A stretch of 64,000 bases of DNA from contig JADNRV010000135.1 of the NCBI GenBank assembly GCA_015499995.1, positions 62,001-126,000 of the forward strand, given 5' to 3'. The notes under the pieces are model-generated. The model had not been told where the DNA came from. It did not search any database and saw only the letters and a list, made by a program, of their open reading frames with translations. The DNA is from Flammula alnicola. Its lineage: Eukaryota; Basidiomycota; Agaricomycetes; Agaricales; Strophariaceae. The translations under genes and the position numbers were made by a program. Below are positions 24,208 to 37,599 of this stretch, piece by piece (the stretch's first letter is position 1; every line of letters starts with the position of its first letter).

Positions 24208-26186
24208 TCAGATAATGCTTGTCTGCCCAAGAATCTTGATCAGAATTACATCTTGAACTACAGATACAGATTTTGATAAGGAACGGTTCCTCGAACTCAA
24301 GGTAAGGGCTTACCTCGAGAGATCACGGCAGAAGTGGCCTTGGTATCCTGTCAAAAAGATAGTCGTCAGGAAGATGGATACAAGAATGAGAAGGTATTTC
24401 GAGCTTACGACTGCGCATGTCAGATGCGCGTGAAACCGTCTCCGCTGTGGTGAATACTGTTGATGGAGTGATGTAAAGGCGTCGAGTAAATCTGGATGAA
24501 GAAAAGGAGAGGTTCGCGACAGACCGACAAGAAATATGCCAATGAACGTACATCGGGCAACGGGTTTCGTCTCATTGGGCTTGTCGGTATATGATGTGAC
24601 AAAGGAAGAGAATTGAATTCCAGATTTGAGTTTTCTGTCGAGGATGTCAAGCTTGTTCAAGAATAGCACGAACGCGACCCCAGCTAGGATCTTGTTGCTG
24701 CAAATCATTTGCCATAGTCTCAGAGAATCCGTCTAGAGTAGGTAAACATTTTATAGATTTTATTACGCCAGAAAGGTAACGCACCAGACGATTTACGTCT
24801 TCGTCTTCAGCTAACACTTGATTAAATCCCGACAGAGGCGCCATAAAGATTATGATATTGACTAAAATGGAGTTAATTAGTACCATCTTTTATTAGCTGA
24901 AGCAATGTACATACCGTCGTCAAAATATTGAGCCCAAGCAGCTATCACGAGGCTTCATTAACAACCAAGAATCTCTCAGGTGTTAGATACGTACCTCGTT
25001 GACCTCGACTACCTGCAACGTCGTATATTGTCCATTGCTTCGATTTTTCGCGGCCACTTTCTGCAATAATGGTGTGTTCTTCGGGACCAAGTGTAGTCAC
25101 ACGAGCTTTCAGAACATCGTCTGAAGATTCCGCATTACAAGGGGAAGGTGGAGGAGTTTCATTGATTTACGCACCCGGACCAGGTCGGTAATCCTCCTTC
25201 GTGACACGCACTGCTTGATCCAAGAAACTGCACCACAAGGGTTCAATAATTGCTATTGGAACCGAAATAGGGGTGACTCACAATCCTGGCTGTTCTTCCA
25301 AGGCAATCTCTGCGGTCTTCAATAAAGTTTGCACCGCCGGATCCTTCCATAGTTTTGCGATATCATCTCCTAGTGCTGCAAGTATCCGTCGACTCTGTCC
25401 GTCTTCTGATGTATCACTGCGCGTGCTCGACCCCGAAGAGTCGGCAGACCGTCGTGTAAGCGAGAATGCTTGCCTCCACCCCGAGCCTGAACGAATCGAA
25501 ACTTCGGGTGCCTTGGCTGGGTTGTACGGCTGGTTAACTGCCTCAGGATCATCGGGCAATTTGAATGATGAACGACCAGACAAAATGTTGTTGAGATTCT
25601 CTTCCACTTGCCGTAGGGGCCCTAAACGAATGCAAAGCTTGCGAAGTTCAGGGCTGATGGATCCACTGGAGGAAGCTTTGTATTGGTGCTGGGCATAGGA
25701 GTCACGGCGGGTTGTGTTCCGGGATAGTACAAAGTTTACAATGAAGTTTACGGATCGGACGAGGTTTAGATGGATGATTGGCCGCCACGCCTCTGCCTAT
25801 CCATGTCGTTAAATTGTGTAAATTTAGACAAGTACGCGTACTCACCTCCTTTTCGAAAGCTTTCGGTGCAAAATGGAGCTGGAAGTTCTTGAGAATGGTC
25901 GATTTTCCAGACTCTGCTTGACCTAAGATCATGGAGAGGTCAAAGATTAGTAGCATTACTCTTGTCCTGAAGAAAATGAGCGACGCGCACCTAGAAGCAA
26001 AACCTTTGGGCCTGCCACTTGCTTTTTCCGCTGGCGCTCTGCATCAAGCTGACGGTCAATCATGTCGCTCACGCGCTTGGCCTCTGATTCGTTCGTCAAT
26101 CGTGCTCTCCGCTCCTCCTCGTTCTCGTCAGCGCGTATTGCGACTGGTGGCCATGCCGTCCGTGAACTTTTCTTTCTAAGGGACAT
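24208..26186 (-). CDS. Atypical G-protein alpha subunit
   Basis: Starts MSLRKKSSRTAWPPV at 26186. The P-loop LLLGQAESGKSTILK is assembled over the first intron. A helical domain follows with a Ser/Gly/Pro-rich insertion of about 70 residues (around 25,560-25,370). Then come switch I DDVLKARVTTLG, switch II YDVAGSRGQRAAWAQYF, LFLNKLDIL (the NKxD guanine motif) and TCAVDTKATS (the TCAT-type motif). Last exons read: 24409 and upward, 24347-24314, 24257-24208, ending ILGQTSII. Canonical G-alpha has DVGGQRSER in switch II; here the catalytic Gln is Ser. By analogy with other agaric paralogues it probably hydrolyses GTP slowly. Membrane-associated signalling role inferred; receptor unknown. Confidence 0.85.
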
Positions 26187-26476
26187 GGTGGAGAGACCGC
26201 AATCAGCTGAAAAAAGGAAGGTAGAGACAAGCCCAGGGGCCTTGGGGTATACGGAATTAAACTCACTTGGTTCCAACCTTCAGGGGATAGATATTTCAAA
26301 TAGGTTCCTGTAGGTGCCCAATTTATCTATCTATCATTCTCCAGATCAACGCCACGTACTATACATATTGCAAAAATTGCTTTATGATCATTCTCGAGAT
26401 CTGGAGGGAGCTGGAAGGGGGAAGAAAGGGTCTGAGAGCATGAGGACACATGAGGATACCTACATCATCACCATGG

Positions 26477-27043
26477 TTACATTCGTCCCGAGACTTCATC
26501 TGACTGCATCGCCTTCAGGAAGTTCAGGACCCAGTCGTTGTCGCAGAACCTGTAATTAGGTAATTGCACGGCTCGAATCCTAACTTCCTTCTGAATTCGA
26601 GCCCACATATTCGAAGGCCACCCCCACGACGAAAGCTCTGATTCCTTGATAAGTCGGGCCTTTACTGAGCATAAGAAATCAGCTGCCCGTGATCGACTTG
26701 CTTCATCAAATCTTTCATTCAACTTGAAATATGCGTCTTCGGAGTCTTCCTAAAAGTCAAGATACCGGGGCGCTATTCCTTTATCGGCGAACTGGAGTCT
26801 ACTGGAATCGTGTTACTTATAATTAGAGCTGGTCCAGGTTAGAGTCGTATGGGCAGAGGTTTAGACACCGGAAGCTACTAATAGCCTCCCATCCTGTACT
26901 GCTTGCACCCATGATCCTTCACCTTCCTTCACGCGCTTGACGAATCGCTGTTGGCGACGACCACGGGGGACTGACGCTGTTAAGCAACCTGACTGGCGAC
27001 GTTGGCGATGGCGGTCCCGCCATCGTTGTTGATTTCGCGACAT
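26477..27043 (-). CDS. Possible small unknown gene
   Basis: The block EDSEDAYFKLNERFDEASRS onward, with SSWGWPSNMWARIQKEVRIR and ending at 26477, has good coding texture (about 26,760-26,477). A candidate first exon, MSRNQQRWRDRHRQRRQSG at 27043, is basic and less convincing. No domain recognised and the link between the two is unproven. Confidence 0.3.
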
Positions 27044-30000
27044 ATTATGTCTGCGGTAACAGTCTGCCGGCTTTTGGGGTACAAACCGCTACGACTCGGA
27101 TGCCATGATGCTACCGTACGATGCTACGGACACTAAGGAGGACACTACTCGAGTACTCGCGATCGCTATATACCACTCGCATACTTATCTCGAGTTTGCA
27201 AGAACGGTTTCACCTGCCAAACAGCCAAACTTGAAGGCGGATGGTGAATCATACCTCTGGCGTGCTGGTCTTGTGTATTATGGCTGATCTCGATATGTGG
27301 CATCCTCCTTTCACCCGCTGATGCTCGGCTAGTACGATCTTGGAGAACTTTATGAAGTCGAAATCAGCCATTTTGGAAATATTGCCCCTAACGTTCCCCA
27401 TGGTCCAGCGATCTGTAACAGACCTGCGTCGACCCCTCAAAGATATCTTAATAATTCCTGGACCACAACCCTTACTTTATTCTGACCCGGATGAAAAATA
27501 AACAATTCGGGGCTGTTGGTTGACGCCACTGAGGTTTAGTTTGTTGCTAAGCCCCTAAACACGTTAACACTGTTGAGCTCCTAAAACCCGAGGCTTACTT
27601 CAGTTTTTCAAAAATGCTTATTCCAGCGCTCTCATACACTGATAAGTTAGGTAATTCATGCGAGGCTAAGGGGCATGATGGTGGTCATTAATTTGAGCAA
27701 TGAGCATCGGGCTGCTCTTCGGGGTTCTCGAATCACAAATCTGTCGATGCAGTCGATGATATAGTGACTCAAAAATTGTTTCTTTCCCAGAGATTATTAA
27801 TAGGAATTCACAAGGTATGTCTGTGTCTTATGCGAAATTCGATTGACGGACTGATTGACGTCCGGGAGAAACATTCGTGCAGGGCAAGTCGGAACATCTA
27901 CATACTAGTAGATGACCCAGTACATACTAAGAGCCGGTCTTCGCCGTGCGTCGATAGAAGGCGTTTAATTGCTACACCCTTGACAGGCCTTGACGTTTAA
28001 AACATAGCAACGAGGGGATCTTGAGCGGAGAGCAAGCCATGTGGGGGAAATACTTAAAAGGATTGCGCCCATGGGGTTCGGACTTCGTAATTTTGAATAA
28101 CACTCTTATGTATCCTGTGGTTTAATGCTATTATCGTACATATTTAACTGGGCAGAAAAAAGCGCTCAGGGGTCCGGGTTTTTTGGCCTTTGGATAAGAG
28201 GGCAAAGTTACAGGATTCGGGAGTTGGACGGGCGCTAGTATTTCGAATTTTGTTTAGGCAATGCCGGTGACCCTGATCGGACTCTATGTAACGCAGGGCC
28301 GGCGGCGGCAGTGCCACAGTTCCATGTCAGTAGGATCAAGTTCTGAATCTTATCAGGATGACGAATCAATCTTCGTGCGGAGCAGCTGGCGGAAACGTTC
28401 CCTTTGCTGGAAATTTTCCACTTCTATTTGGATGTAAATTTCCTCAAGGAGAGTCTCCCGGCTCGAGCTTCAGAAAACAAGTACTACCAAGCGAACGTTC
28501 TAGGCGTCCCCGGGCCAGAACGCAATGACTTGAACGAACACATTTCCCGTTGCTGAATTTCCTCCCTCCAAAACTATCCGGATTTCTTGCGTTCGCCGCT
28601 TCACGAGATTGCAATTGTTCTGCCGCATCTCGGGTTCTCATTGGCAATGTTAGTATTATTCTTGCCAGCATTCCTTGGTTTGCAGGCAACTTCAGGACCT
28701 ATTTTTCTTTGTTTCCATGTGAAGTCCACACAGTACTAGTCCACACTGCATGATGGGTCGACTGCGCTCACATTTTGAGCTTGGTCTCGAATAAATATTG
28801 TGGGACTGAAAGAGAGGAAATTTCTTTGAGGAGCTGTCTGTGAATCCTGCATGGACTTGAAACTGTACTGGCTCCGCATTCTCTTCGCTCTGGAAGCGAG
28901 CACAAACGAAGTCTATCGTACTTTCTAGCTTGCCCATCTCATGAGTCCGTCGATAAGAACACCTTTCCAAAGCGTTGAACGATATATTCATGTTTTCAAT
29001 TGATCAAGGTCAAAGTCATTCTTCCCTGACGACAAAGTACATCTCGCATTCAATGTTGGTTGACAACCATTTTCGCCCCCAGAATCTCCAAATTTCGAGT
29101 TATAACCACGTAAAGAGGCATTCGATTGCAGAGTATGCTGTAAATCGAAAAGAGCGTATAAACTGCTTGTACACTCTACTGTAAAACATACGAGGACATT
29201 TCAAACATTATAATGACTGGATCATGAACGTCGATCAAGATATAAGACATGGAATAAAGGATAGCTACGATCTCGAGAGGCGATAGTTCGCAGGCAAATG
29301 GATACGTGTAAGTGTGTGTGCATGTAGGTGAGTGGCATGGGATGGAATGGGGGCACGAAGTGGATATGTATTGTGCCAGGTAAAACTTTCGAGCATGGAA
29401 AGTGCGATAAAAATGCAATATGGAGGCCGACAGACAAGATACTGTATGTGCATGTTGAACAGAGAGGAAGAGAGAAGAGACCAATTGAGTTTTGAGTTGA
29501 AAGGACGAAAAGAAAATAGAGACAGAGGGGAAAAAATGAAACAGAAACATGGAACATTGAGCGACGGACTTGAGGTTGTATTGTATGTACGAGTAGTGTA
29601 ATGCAGAGACAGCACGAAGAATATGCGAACAGAAAAGACAAAAATATACAGAGACCAGAGGAGAGAAGGAAAACAAATAGAACAATTGAGGCAACGAAAT
29701 TGTCGACAAGATGGGACGGGCATAGGGACAACAATGATAATGGATGATTGACAACGACAAAAAAGACTGTCTTGGTAATGAATAGCCCTCGAAAGACAGC
29801 GAGAAAGGTTAAGTAGGTACAGGTCCAGTCCAAAATATAGAGACATGGACAGTGCGGCGCGGAGGATATCAGGCCGATTTAAGAAAGGCGGCCACCAGCA
29901 AAAAGGGCTGACGTTTGGACGAATGAGATATGTCGGTTGCAACGAATCTTCGACTCTTGAGGGTGTGTGAGAGTATATTTAACACAAGATGGCTGGCCAT

Positions 30001-30059
30001 TGTCGGAGGGAGGCGTAAGCATAGCCAGCCCAAGAAAGCGCGTACTGGGCCGCGCCGGA
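27044..30059. other. Gene-poor stretch
   Basis: About 3 kb without a convincing gene. Minus-strand ORFs over 29,176-29,942 are long but hydrophobic, Ser/Cys-rich and overlap one another in three frames, so they look like compositional artefacts. It may hold the long 3' UTR of the La-motif gene. Confidence 0.45.
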
Positions 30060-33000
30060 TCATGTACGCCGTTCAGGAGACCACGTCCCCACTTCATGTC
30101 CCATCACAAAGACAACATCTTCCTCCTCGTCCTCCTCGTCCTCTTCGTCATCCTGATCATGTTCCGCCGCCGAGGCATCTGTCTCAGCAGCCTTGCCAGA
30201 ATGTCCATTGACAAGACCATTCTGCACCCCTTCGTGACGGTGTTCGTAGCCACCACCCTCCTGGTGGGGGTGCTGTTGTCCATGTGGTGGCTGATGCGGC
30301 GGCGGCGGCGGTTGATGATGATGCTGCTGCTGGTGCTGGTGCCCAACGCCCATCTCCTCATAATACGTGCCCATATTCTGGTACACATACGGCAGCGGCT
30401 GCTCCTCGACCGCGCTCGGCGCCGCGTCCGGGAGGACGAACCGCTCCCACCCGCCCATGCGGACCATGTTGCCGCGCACCTGCACGAGACTCGACAGCGT
30501 CAGCACGTCCCGCACGAGCTGCGCGTCCATCGTCAGCTGCTTCACGCGGTTGAACGAGGCGATCAGGGGTATCGGTATCCACCCTCGTGCGTCCATCTGT
30601 TTATTATTGTCGAAAAATAACCGAATGAGTATGAATATTCATCCAAGATAGAAAGAGGTAAAGAAAAAAGTAGAAAACGCACCCGTTGCCGGAGGAAAAA
30701 GTCCTGCGCCATATTCTGCGGGCTGAGGTAATACTCCAGCTGTCCAAGCAGGTAATACCGCGTCGGGTCGAGCGGGAACGAGATCGTCGACAGCGGCACG
30801 GGCACAGGCGGCGAGAGGTGCGGGTGCGGCACGGGCCCCGTGGGCATCGGGGGCACCGCGCCCAACGGAGGCCCATACGCGTCGTAGCCATTAGGATTAG
30901 GAAGAACATTAGGAGGATGAGTAGGGGACAGGTACGCCGCCGCCGCCGCCATCTGCTGGCGCGGAGGCGGGTAGTACCCACCACCACCACCACCACCCGG
31001 CGGCGGGACTGGTGGCTGCTCCGTCATCGGCAGGAGGGGCTGCAGGTGTTGCGGAGGCGTAACAGTGAAAGGAGGTGGGCGCGGCGGACCGCCGCCGCCA
31101 CCACCGCCGCGAGGGTAACCACCCCCGCGGCCGTACCCTCTCGAGAACCCGCCCATGCCCCGTCCTCTCCGACCTCCGTACCCACCACGCTCCGGGCCTC
31201 CATACCCCCGTCCGCCAGGCCCACCGGGCCCGAACCCCGCCCCTCTCCGCCCCCGCATCACGTCCCCTCCTCCTCTCCCATACGCCTGCTGCTGCTCTCT
31301 CATCGGCACACCCGCGCCCACCTCCGCCCCAACCACCCCGTCATCCTGCCTACCACTACCCTCCATGGCCATGGGGGCGACGCCTTCCCGTGGACCAGCA
31401 CCCACGACCATCACCCCGGGGCCCGTCTGGTTCTGCGCGGCGGCGATCTGGGCGGCCTCCTCCTGCCAGAGCATCATGTCCCTTTTCTGGCGCTCCGCCT
31501 CCCACTCGCGCTGGCGCGCGAGGCGCTCCTCCTTCGCCTGCGCCGTGGCGTACCCCGACCCGCTCGCGGCGCCGAAGCCGTACCCGTAGTCTTTCACTTC
31601 GAGGTCGGGGTCTGCAGGTGACTGGGCGTCCATGCTCGTAGTACCCACACCGCCGCCGACGCCGACGCCGAGCCCCATGGGAAGAGGCGGCGGAGGCATG
31701 TGCGCGAACGACGCACTACCGCGAGGGTCCATCGCGAACGGCGGCGGCACACCAACACCGCTGCTGCTTGCGCCGGAATGCATCTCAGGCATCGTGCTCG
31801 ACTGCTGCAGACCCACTGTGTCCTGCTGCTGCGGTTGCGGTTGCTGCTGCTGCTGGAGCTCCTCTTCCTGCTGCTGCTGATCCGCCGCGATAATCGACGA
31901 CTCCTCGGTAGGTGGCAGCGCAATGGCCCCGCGGACAGGCGGCGTGCTGCTCGCCGTGCCAAACTTCCACCTCACCTCCGCCTGCACACTTTGAACTTGC
32001 ACGGGCGGAGCCGCCTGGGGAACATCGGTCGCGCTGGTGCTGGTGCTGGTGCTTGTATTACTTGGACTCGCGCCGGCCGTCGTCGCCTCCACATTCACAT
32101 CCACATTCGCATTCACATTCGCGGCGTCACCGCCCTCCTTCTCCTTCTCCTTCTCCTTCTCCTTCTCCTTCTCCTTCTCCTTCTCCTTCGCCAGACCAGC
32201 CGCCTTGCCCTTCCTGCCCTTTCCTTCCCTGCTTTTAGCCTTCGACGTCGACTCTGCGGCTTGCTCTTTGCCCTTCGCTGGCGTTGGAGACATGTCTTGG
32301 ACTGGCTCCTTTTCCTTGCCCTCCTTGCCCTCCTTCTCACCCACACCCACACCCAGGCCCTCCCTCGTCCGCGAGCGCAGACGCACAGGCACAGGCTCCC
32401 GGTCCTCCACGCCAATCGAGAACGTCTTCACAAGGCTGCCTTCCATCGCCGCCTGGGCGCTTGTTTTGCTCGGGGTTGCCTTCCCACTTGCACTCGTTGA
32501 ACTTTCTCCAGTCGGCGATGGGACGGCACTACTACTGCCGTTCGCGTACGAGTGCCCATTCACGCTTCCACTCGGGCTCGGGCTCGGGCTGGCGTCGTTG
32601 CCGGTGCCGGTGCCAGTGCCGTTGACGTGCTGCCCGTTACCGCTGCTGCTACTGTTGCTGCGAGCACTGGCACTGGCACTGGAGTACCAGCCCGACTCGA
32701 CGACAACGACGCGTGGGTATCGATACTGCCAAACACCATCTTCTCGCGCGGTGCGCTGGTGCTCGTCGTCGTACTGGTACTGGTGCTGGTGCTGGTGCTC
32801 AAGCTCAAGCCCATCGGGGGGCTTGGGTGTCTTTTCCAGTAGTATCCCCAACCACATTCTTTCCTTTTCCTCTGCATCCTTTCTTCTACATCCTTTCCTC
32901 TACGCCTTGCCCTTGCCCCTGCCCCTGCCCTTGCCCTTGCCAATCACCCTCCACACCCTCCACACCCACCTGCTGCCCATGTCCATGTCCATGCCCATTA

Positions 33001-34049
33001 ACCTGCGGATACGCGTGCGCGTGCATATACGCCGCTTGCTGCTGCTGCTGCTGCTGCTCGTGGTGCCGATGCTGATGCACCCCAGTCCCAATCCACGGCG
33101 CATACGGCCTCCACCACCCACGCCTCCACCCCCGCCCACGTTCAAACCCAGCCCAGGCGCGGGGGCGTACGGCTGCGGGCGTAGGCGTGCGGGGCGTACT
33201 CGTATCGGTACATCGGGTGTTGGTGCTGGTGTGCTGCGGGTGTTGGTGGGGTGGGTACCCAGCAGCACTGGGATGAAGTTGGTGCGGAGGCGGTGGTGGG
33301 GTGCAGCGGGGTACGGTGTGCGGACGAAGATGATGCATTGGAGGAAGACGAAGCGGCTGGCGGTGGAGGTGAGGAGGTTGAAGAGGTGGTGGAGGTGTAT
33401 GCGACAGCAACCCGTGCCCATTGCTGGCTCTGCAGCTGGCTTTGCGGGTAGAACGGCGTGCGGAGGCGTGGAATGCGTGTGTTGATTGCTGCTGCTGCTG
33501 CTGCTGCTGTGGTGCTGTGTTAGGTGGAAGAGTGGGAGGTGGGTGTTGGTGGTGTGAAGGAGGCAGATGCGGATGCGGATGCGAGTGCGGCGGTGCATGG
33601 TGGTGGTGGGGATATGCCGCCGCCGCCGCCGCCGCCGCATATCCGTTGTTCGTTGGCCCAGGCGGGTAGACGTCGCTCGAGACGCTCGCGATGCCTTGCG
33701 GCTGAGACTGCGCCTGCGATAGCGATTGAGGTTGCGCTTGAGATGGAGGTCCATGTCCGTCTATGGTTTTATTAGTCTTTCGGGGAAAAAAATGCGACCA
33801 GCAACGGAAAAACACATACCAACAATCCCACCCAAACCCCCATCCCCCGACAATCCCCTCCCCCGGGCGGCCTGCGGACTGCTGCTCTGCACGCTCTGCA
33901 CACTCTCCGAGCGGCTGTGCGAGTGCGAGTGCGAGTGCGATGCAGAGTGCGCCGCGGACGTCCGCCCCGAGTGCACGCGCGTGGTGTTGGCGGGCGGCGA
34001 GTGAGTGGGGCTGTTACTGCTCGCGCTCGTGCTGATGGTCGTATTACGT

Positions 34050-34084
<35 letters not shown>

Positions 34085-35553
34085 ATTGTTATTCGCATTA
34101 GCATTGGCATGGCCACTCCGCTGACCCTGGTGTTGATTCTGCTGATGGTGGGTGTGGTTGTGGCCGTGGTGGCCTTTCCGCGAGTGCGAGTGGGACTGCG
34201 ACTGCGAGTGGGACTGCGACTGCGCACGGGCCCTGAGTGCGGCATCGGCGGCTGCTTGGAGCTCCTCGGGGGGGATTTGGACCCATTTCGATTTTGATTT
34301 CTCGTCTGTAGGTGGGTTGGTTGGTTAGCATATAGCATATATCGGGTGTGTGTGATGGGATGAGACGGGAATAGAATGTGAAAGGAAAAAAGCGAAATTG
34401 GAGGTCGCATACATAAAAGAAAATAAAAGCAAGAAAACCATAACGAACGAAAGAAAAAGGACGCACTCTTCCTCGGCGGTGTACTCGGCTTCTCGACGCC
34501 TCCATTTCCTTTCTTTCCCTCTTTGTCCGAGTTGGTGTCTGCTGGCGGATCTGATAAAGGCACGTTGCTCGTGCTCGCCTGAGCACCTGATGGCAGTAGG
34601 GCAGATTTTCCGACTTCTGGCCAATTTTCGGGATCTGATAATCGGACCGGAGGTGATGCGGAGGTCGCGGCCGTAATGGGATTGCTAGTGGTAGTGGTAT
34701 TGCTAGTGGCATTCGTAGAGGTAGAAGCAGTGGTACGCGCGACACGCCGCGGGTCGCGCACCACGAACGGGTCATGCTCTTTCGGTTTCGGTGGTGTAGG
34801 CGTTAGAGTCTCTGCTGGCGATGTCGGGTTGTTGATCTTTGTCAACTTGTTGTTGTTGGTATTATGATTTTGAGAGCCATTTAGCGCCTGGTCGAGCCCT
34901 GGGCGAAGGGTGGTAGAGGGCGATGACGTAGAAGCTGAGGGGTTTGGATGGGACGGAGAAGGCGAAATCGAAGTGGTGGACGGGGACGTGGATGGGGCGA
35001 TGCGGCCGAGAGGTGCTGCTGTGGATGCGATTGCTGTGGAGGGTCTAGCTGTAGCTGTAGTTGGAGACGATGTCTGACTAGGACTAGCGGAAGAAGCGGC
35101 GGCGGCGGCACGGGCGGCAGCCATCTTCTCTATTCTAAGGTTCCATACGTTGACCGCGGGCTTGGGCGGCGAAGTGTGGGCGGCGACTATAGAGAGCGCT
35201 TTGACCGCAAGCTGGGCAGGGGGTGTCTTAGGATGCTTTGTGTTGTTCTTGTTGGACGAGTCTATGGGGACAGCAGCAGAGGGCACGGGCGACGAGGAGC
35301 GGGTCGCGAGTATGACAGACGAGTTTGGGGTGTCATCTACGCTGGCAGAGGAGGATATGGGGACAGAGGAGGACGCTGTGCTCGCTGAAGAGGATGAAGA
35401 GGACGTGGCTGGTTCTGATGGCGGGTTGATAGACTGGGAGACGATGTTTTGAGGGGGAGGGGCGGCGATGCTTGATTTTATGTTTTGGGCCTTCCTAGCT
35501 CGTTCTGCATACGACAGAGGCGGTTGCTGGGTAGTCGAGACCATGGCACTCAT
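30060..35553 (-). CDS. La-motif RNA-binding protein (LARP1/Sro9-like)
   Basis: Starts MSAMVSTTQQPPLSYAERAR. Later exons give DEKSKSKWVQIPPEELQAAA and RGG-type repeats (GGRRGRGMGGFSRGYGRGGG). The La domain spans an intron (30,682-30,597): RYYLLGQLEYYLSPQNMAQD, FFLRQR, then MDARGWIPIPLIASFNRVKQ. The C-terminus is acidic (DDEEDEEDEEEDVV). La-related proteins of this class bind mRNA and ribosomes to control translation. Low-complexity blocks include KE repeats (about 32,130-32,190), poly-Q, poly-A and His/Gln tracts. Around 32.9-33.5 kb the coding frame switches at least twice with no clear splice sites, so that part is unreliable. Confidence 0.75.
32130..32192. repeat. Hexanucleotide microsatellite in the La-motif gene
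   Basis: Reiterated CTCCTT units on the plus strand encode a run of Lys-Glu pairs in the minus-strand La-motif protein. A length-variable charged helix is expected. Confidence 0.7.
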
Positions 35554-35633
35554 CACAGTCCTCAATATCAAACAGAGAGATGCAATTGTCCAACAAAATG
35601 AATCGCTAAACTTTCCCACGCCAATTCATATGA

Positions 35634-36214
35634 CTAATCTCTAATAATCCTGCGCGTCTCCTCCAGCGCCTTGCCCAGTAAATTCAGACCCCACCTCTCC
35701 TTCTGATTCAATGCATTCTTCTCTCCAAACCCAACTCCCCAGATCCTGTCCCGCGGACTCGCCTCCACGATCGCCTTGTCCCCCGTAGCCAGCAACTTGT
35801 CCTTCAACTCCTCATTCTGCCTAAACTTGTGCAAATTGCCCTCCAGCACTATTCGCTCCCGCGCAGCCACCCACGTCTCATCGTCGAAATTGTGCACCTT
35901 GCGGCCGAGCGACTTGATGTGCGCCATCTCCGTCGACCCTGTCCGCGTCCCTCGAAGGATCTCACGTGCCACCTCTGTGTCTTTGAACAGCAGCGCTTTT
36001 TGCACCATCATCCAGTGCTCGGCCGTGAGGAACGTCACCTCCTCTGCCTCCTCGCCTTCCTCCATGATTATCTCTGCCTTGAACGGTGAGCGGTACCACT
36101 GTGATCCCCACCCACTGGTCCGTCTCAGCTGCATAGCAAAGCCTCCGCGAAACACTCCACTCACTGTGTTTCATTCACCTTCCAGAAAAACACATAATCA
36201 TCCCTGTCGTGCAT
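35634..36214 (-). CDS. NADAR-domain protein
   Basis: Exons 36214-36165 and 36114-35634 with a 50-nt GT-AG intron; 531 nt, 176 aa. The start gives MHDRDDYVFFWKVNET and the splice creates HGWGSQWYRSPFKAE. Domain landmarks are TFLTAEHWMMVQKALLF, IKSLGRKVHNFDDETW, NLHKFRQNEELKDKLLATGD and IVEASPRDRIWGVGF. This covers the whole NADAR (YbiA-like) fold. Family members are N-glycosidases acting on riboflavin intermediates or removing ADP-ribose from guanine; which applies here is not known. The stop lies about 80 bp upstream of the La-motif gene start on the same strand. Confidence 0.85.
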
Positions 36215-36649
36215 CTCCTTCGATTTTGATGGTGAGCGCTGGATGGAGAGTCCTATCTCATACATCAAAGGCACCCCCATTCTACTTATGCAAAATGCCG
36301 GTGACAACAATCTCATGTACACACGCGCGCACCCGAGGCAGAGTGACTCATTTCCGACTCATTTCAGCTTCCCTCCCAGCCGCCCGTCTTCACACACTGC
36401 CTCGACATATATGCGTGGGATGATGGAAATAGCGTTTGACATTCTTTCGATCAACACCCGCCAGTCCATCCGCGCCGTATCTATCGTCCGCAATTCCATG
36501 TTGCTCTACCCTCTGGCCTATTCTATATTCGAATGCCCCCCAACAGGTTCGGATCGCAGTTTGTCAGGTCCTGTAGTGCATATTTCAAGAATGGACTGAC
36601 TCGGTGCGCTGAAACGATTTGAATGATTTATTGCCACCCGTAACCTGTA
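36215..36649. promoter_or_regulatory. Upstream flank of the NADAR gene
   Basis: About 435 bp between the NADAR start and the inverted-repeat element. It should contain the NADAR promoter; no motif singled out. Confidence 0.4.
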
Positions 36650-37599
36650 CTTTACAGTCCCCCACCTGTCCACATGGACTCCACGGACTCCATGGAATTC
36701 CATGGACTTTTTGTGGACTTTTAACTTAATGGCATTTTTCTTAGTTTTTGAAAAATTAGTCCACGAATGTCCATGGACAGTCCACAAAAGTCCACACAAA
36801 GTCCACACAAAGTCCATGCCCAGTCCACAGCATGAAATTAGCAGTAAATATCATGTCTGTGGACTTCTGTGGACTTTCTGTGGACTTTGGACTTAGAGTC
36901 AACTTAGAATTACATTCAAGTGGAAATACCAAAGTCCACAGACTCTCCATGGACTTCTGCGGACTCAGGATTATAACCAAAACATTACAATCTAATAAAT
37001 TGATGATATTGAAAAAAAACTATTAAAATACATGATATACACTACTGAGTTACACTACCAAGCTACACTACTGTCAGGTCAGGTAAGTGTCGGGCCGGTT
37101 GTTGTGTAGGTGGTCGCGTTGCGGTTGGGTCTGTGGTCGGGTCCATCGTTGGGTCGTGAGCGGGTTGGTCGTGAGTGCTTGGGTCTGTGGTCGGGTTGGT
37201 CGTCGTGTCGCGGTCGGGTCCGTGGTTGGGTTGGGTCATGTTGTGGTCGGGGTGGTCGGGTCAGTCGGTGTCGTGGCGTGTCGGGTCGGTCGTTGCGTCG
37301 GTCGCCGCCGCGTGGTCAGGTGTCGTCGTGTCGGTCTCCTGTCGGGTCAGGTCGGGGGTCGCCTCGTCGTCACCTCGTTGCGGCGTTGGTGGTCGCGTTA
37401 GTGGTCGCGGCCTCGTCGCTCGATTTGTCGGTCTCGGGTCGGGGGTCACCTCGTCGCGGCGTCGTTGCTCGGTTGTCGCGTCGTGGTCCGTCGTGGTCCG
37501 TCGTGGTCCATCGTGGTCATGTCGGCTGTGCGTTGTCGTTGCGTCGGTCGTTGCGTCGTCGTTGTGGCGACCGCCGACCCGACGTCGCCGTCGCGTGCC

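Noticed and set aside
29176..29942. Three overlapping minus-strand ORFs of about 200 aa
   Set aside because: They overlap in different frames with hydrophobic, Ser/Cys-rich composition and no domain; base composition explains them.
30686..33485. Long plus-strand ORFs opposite the La-motif gene
   Set aside because: Antisense shadows of Gly/Gln/Lys-Glu low-complexity coding sequence on the minus strand.
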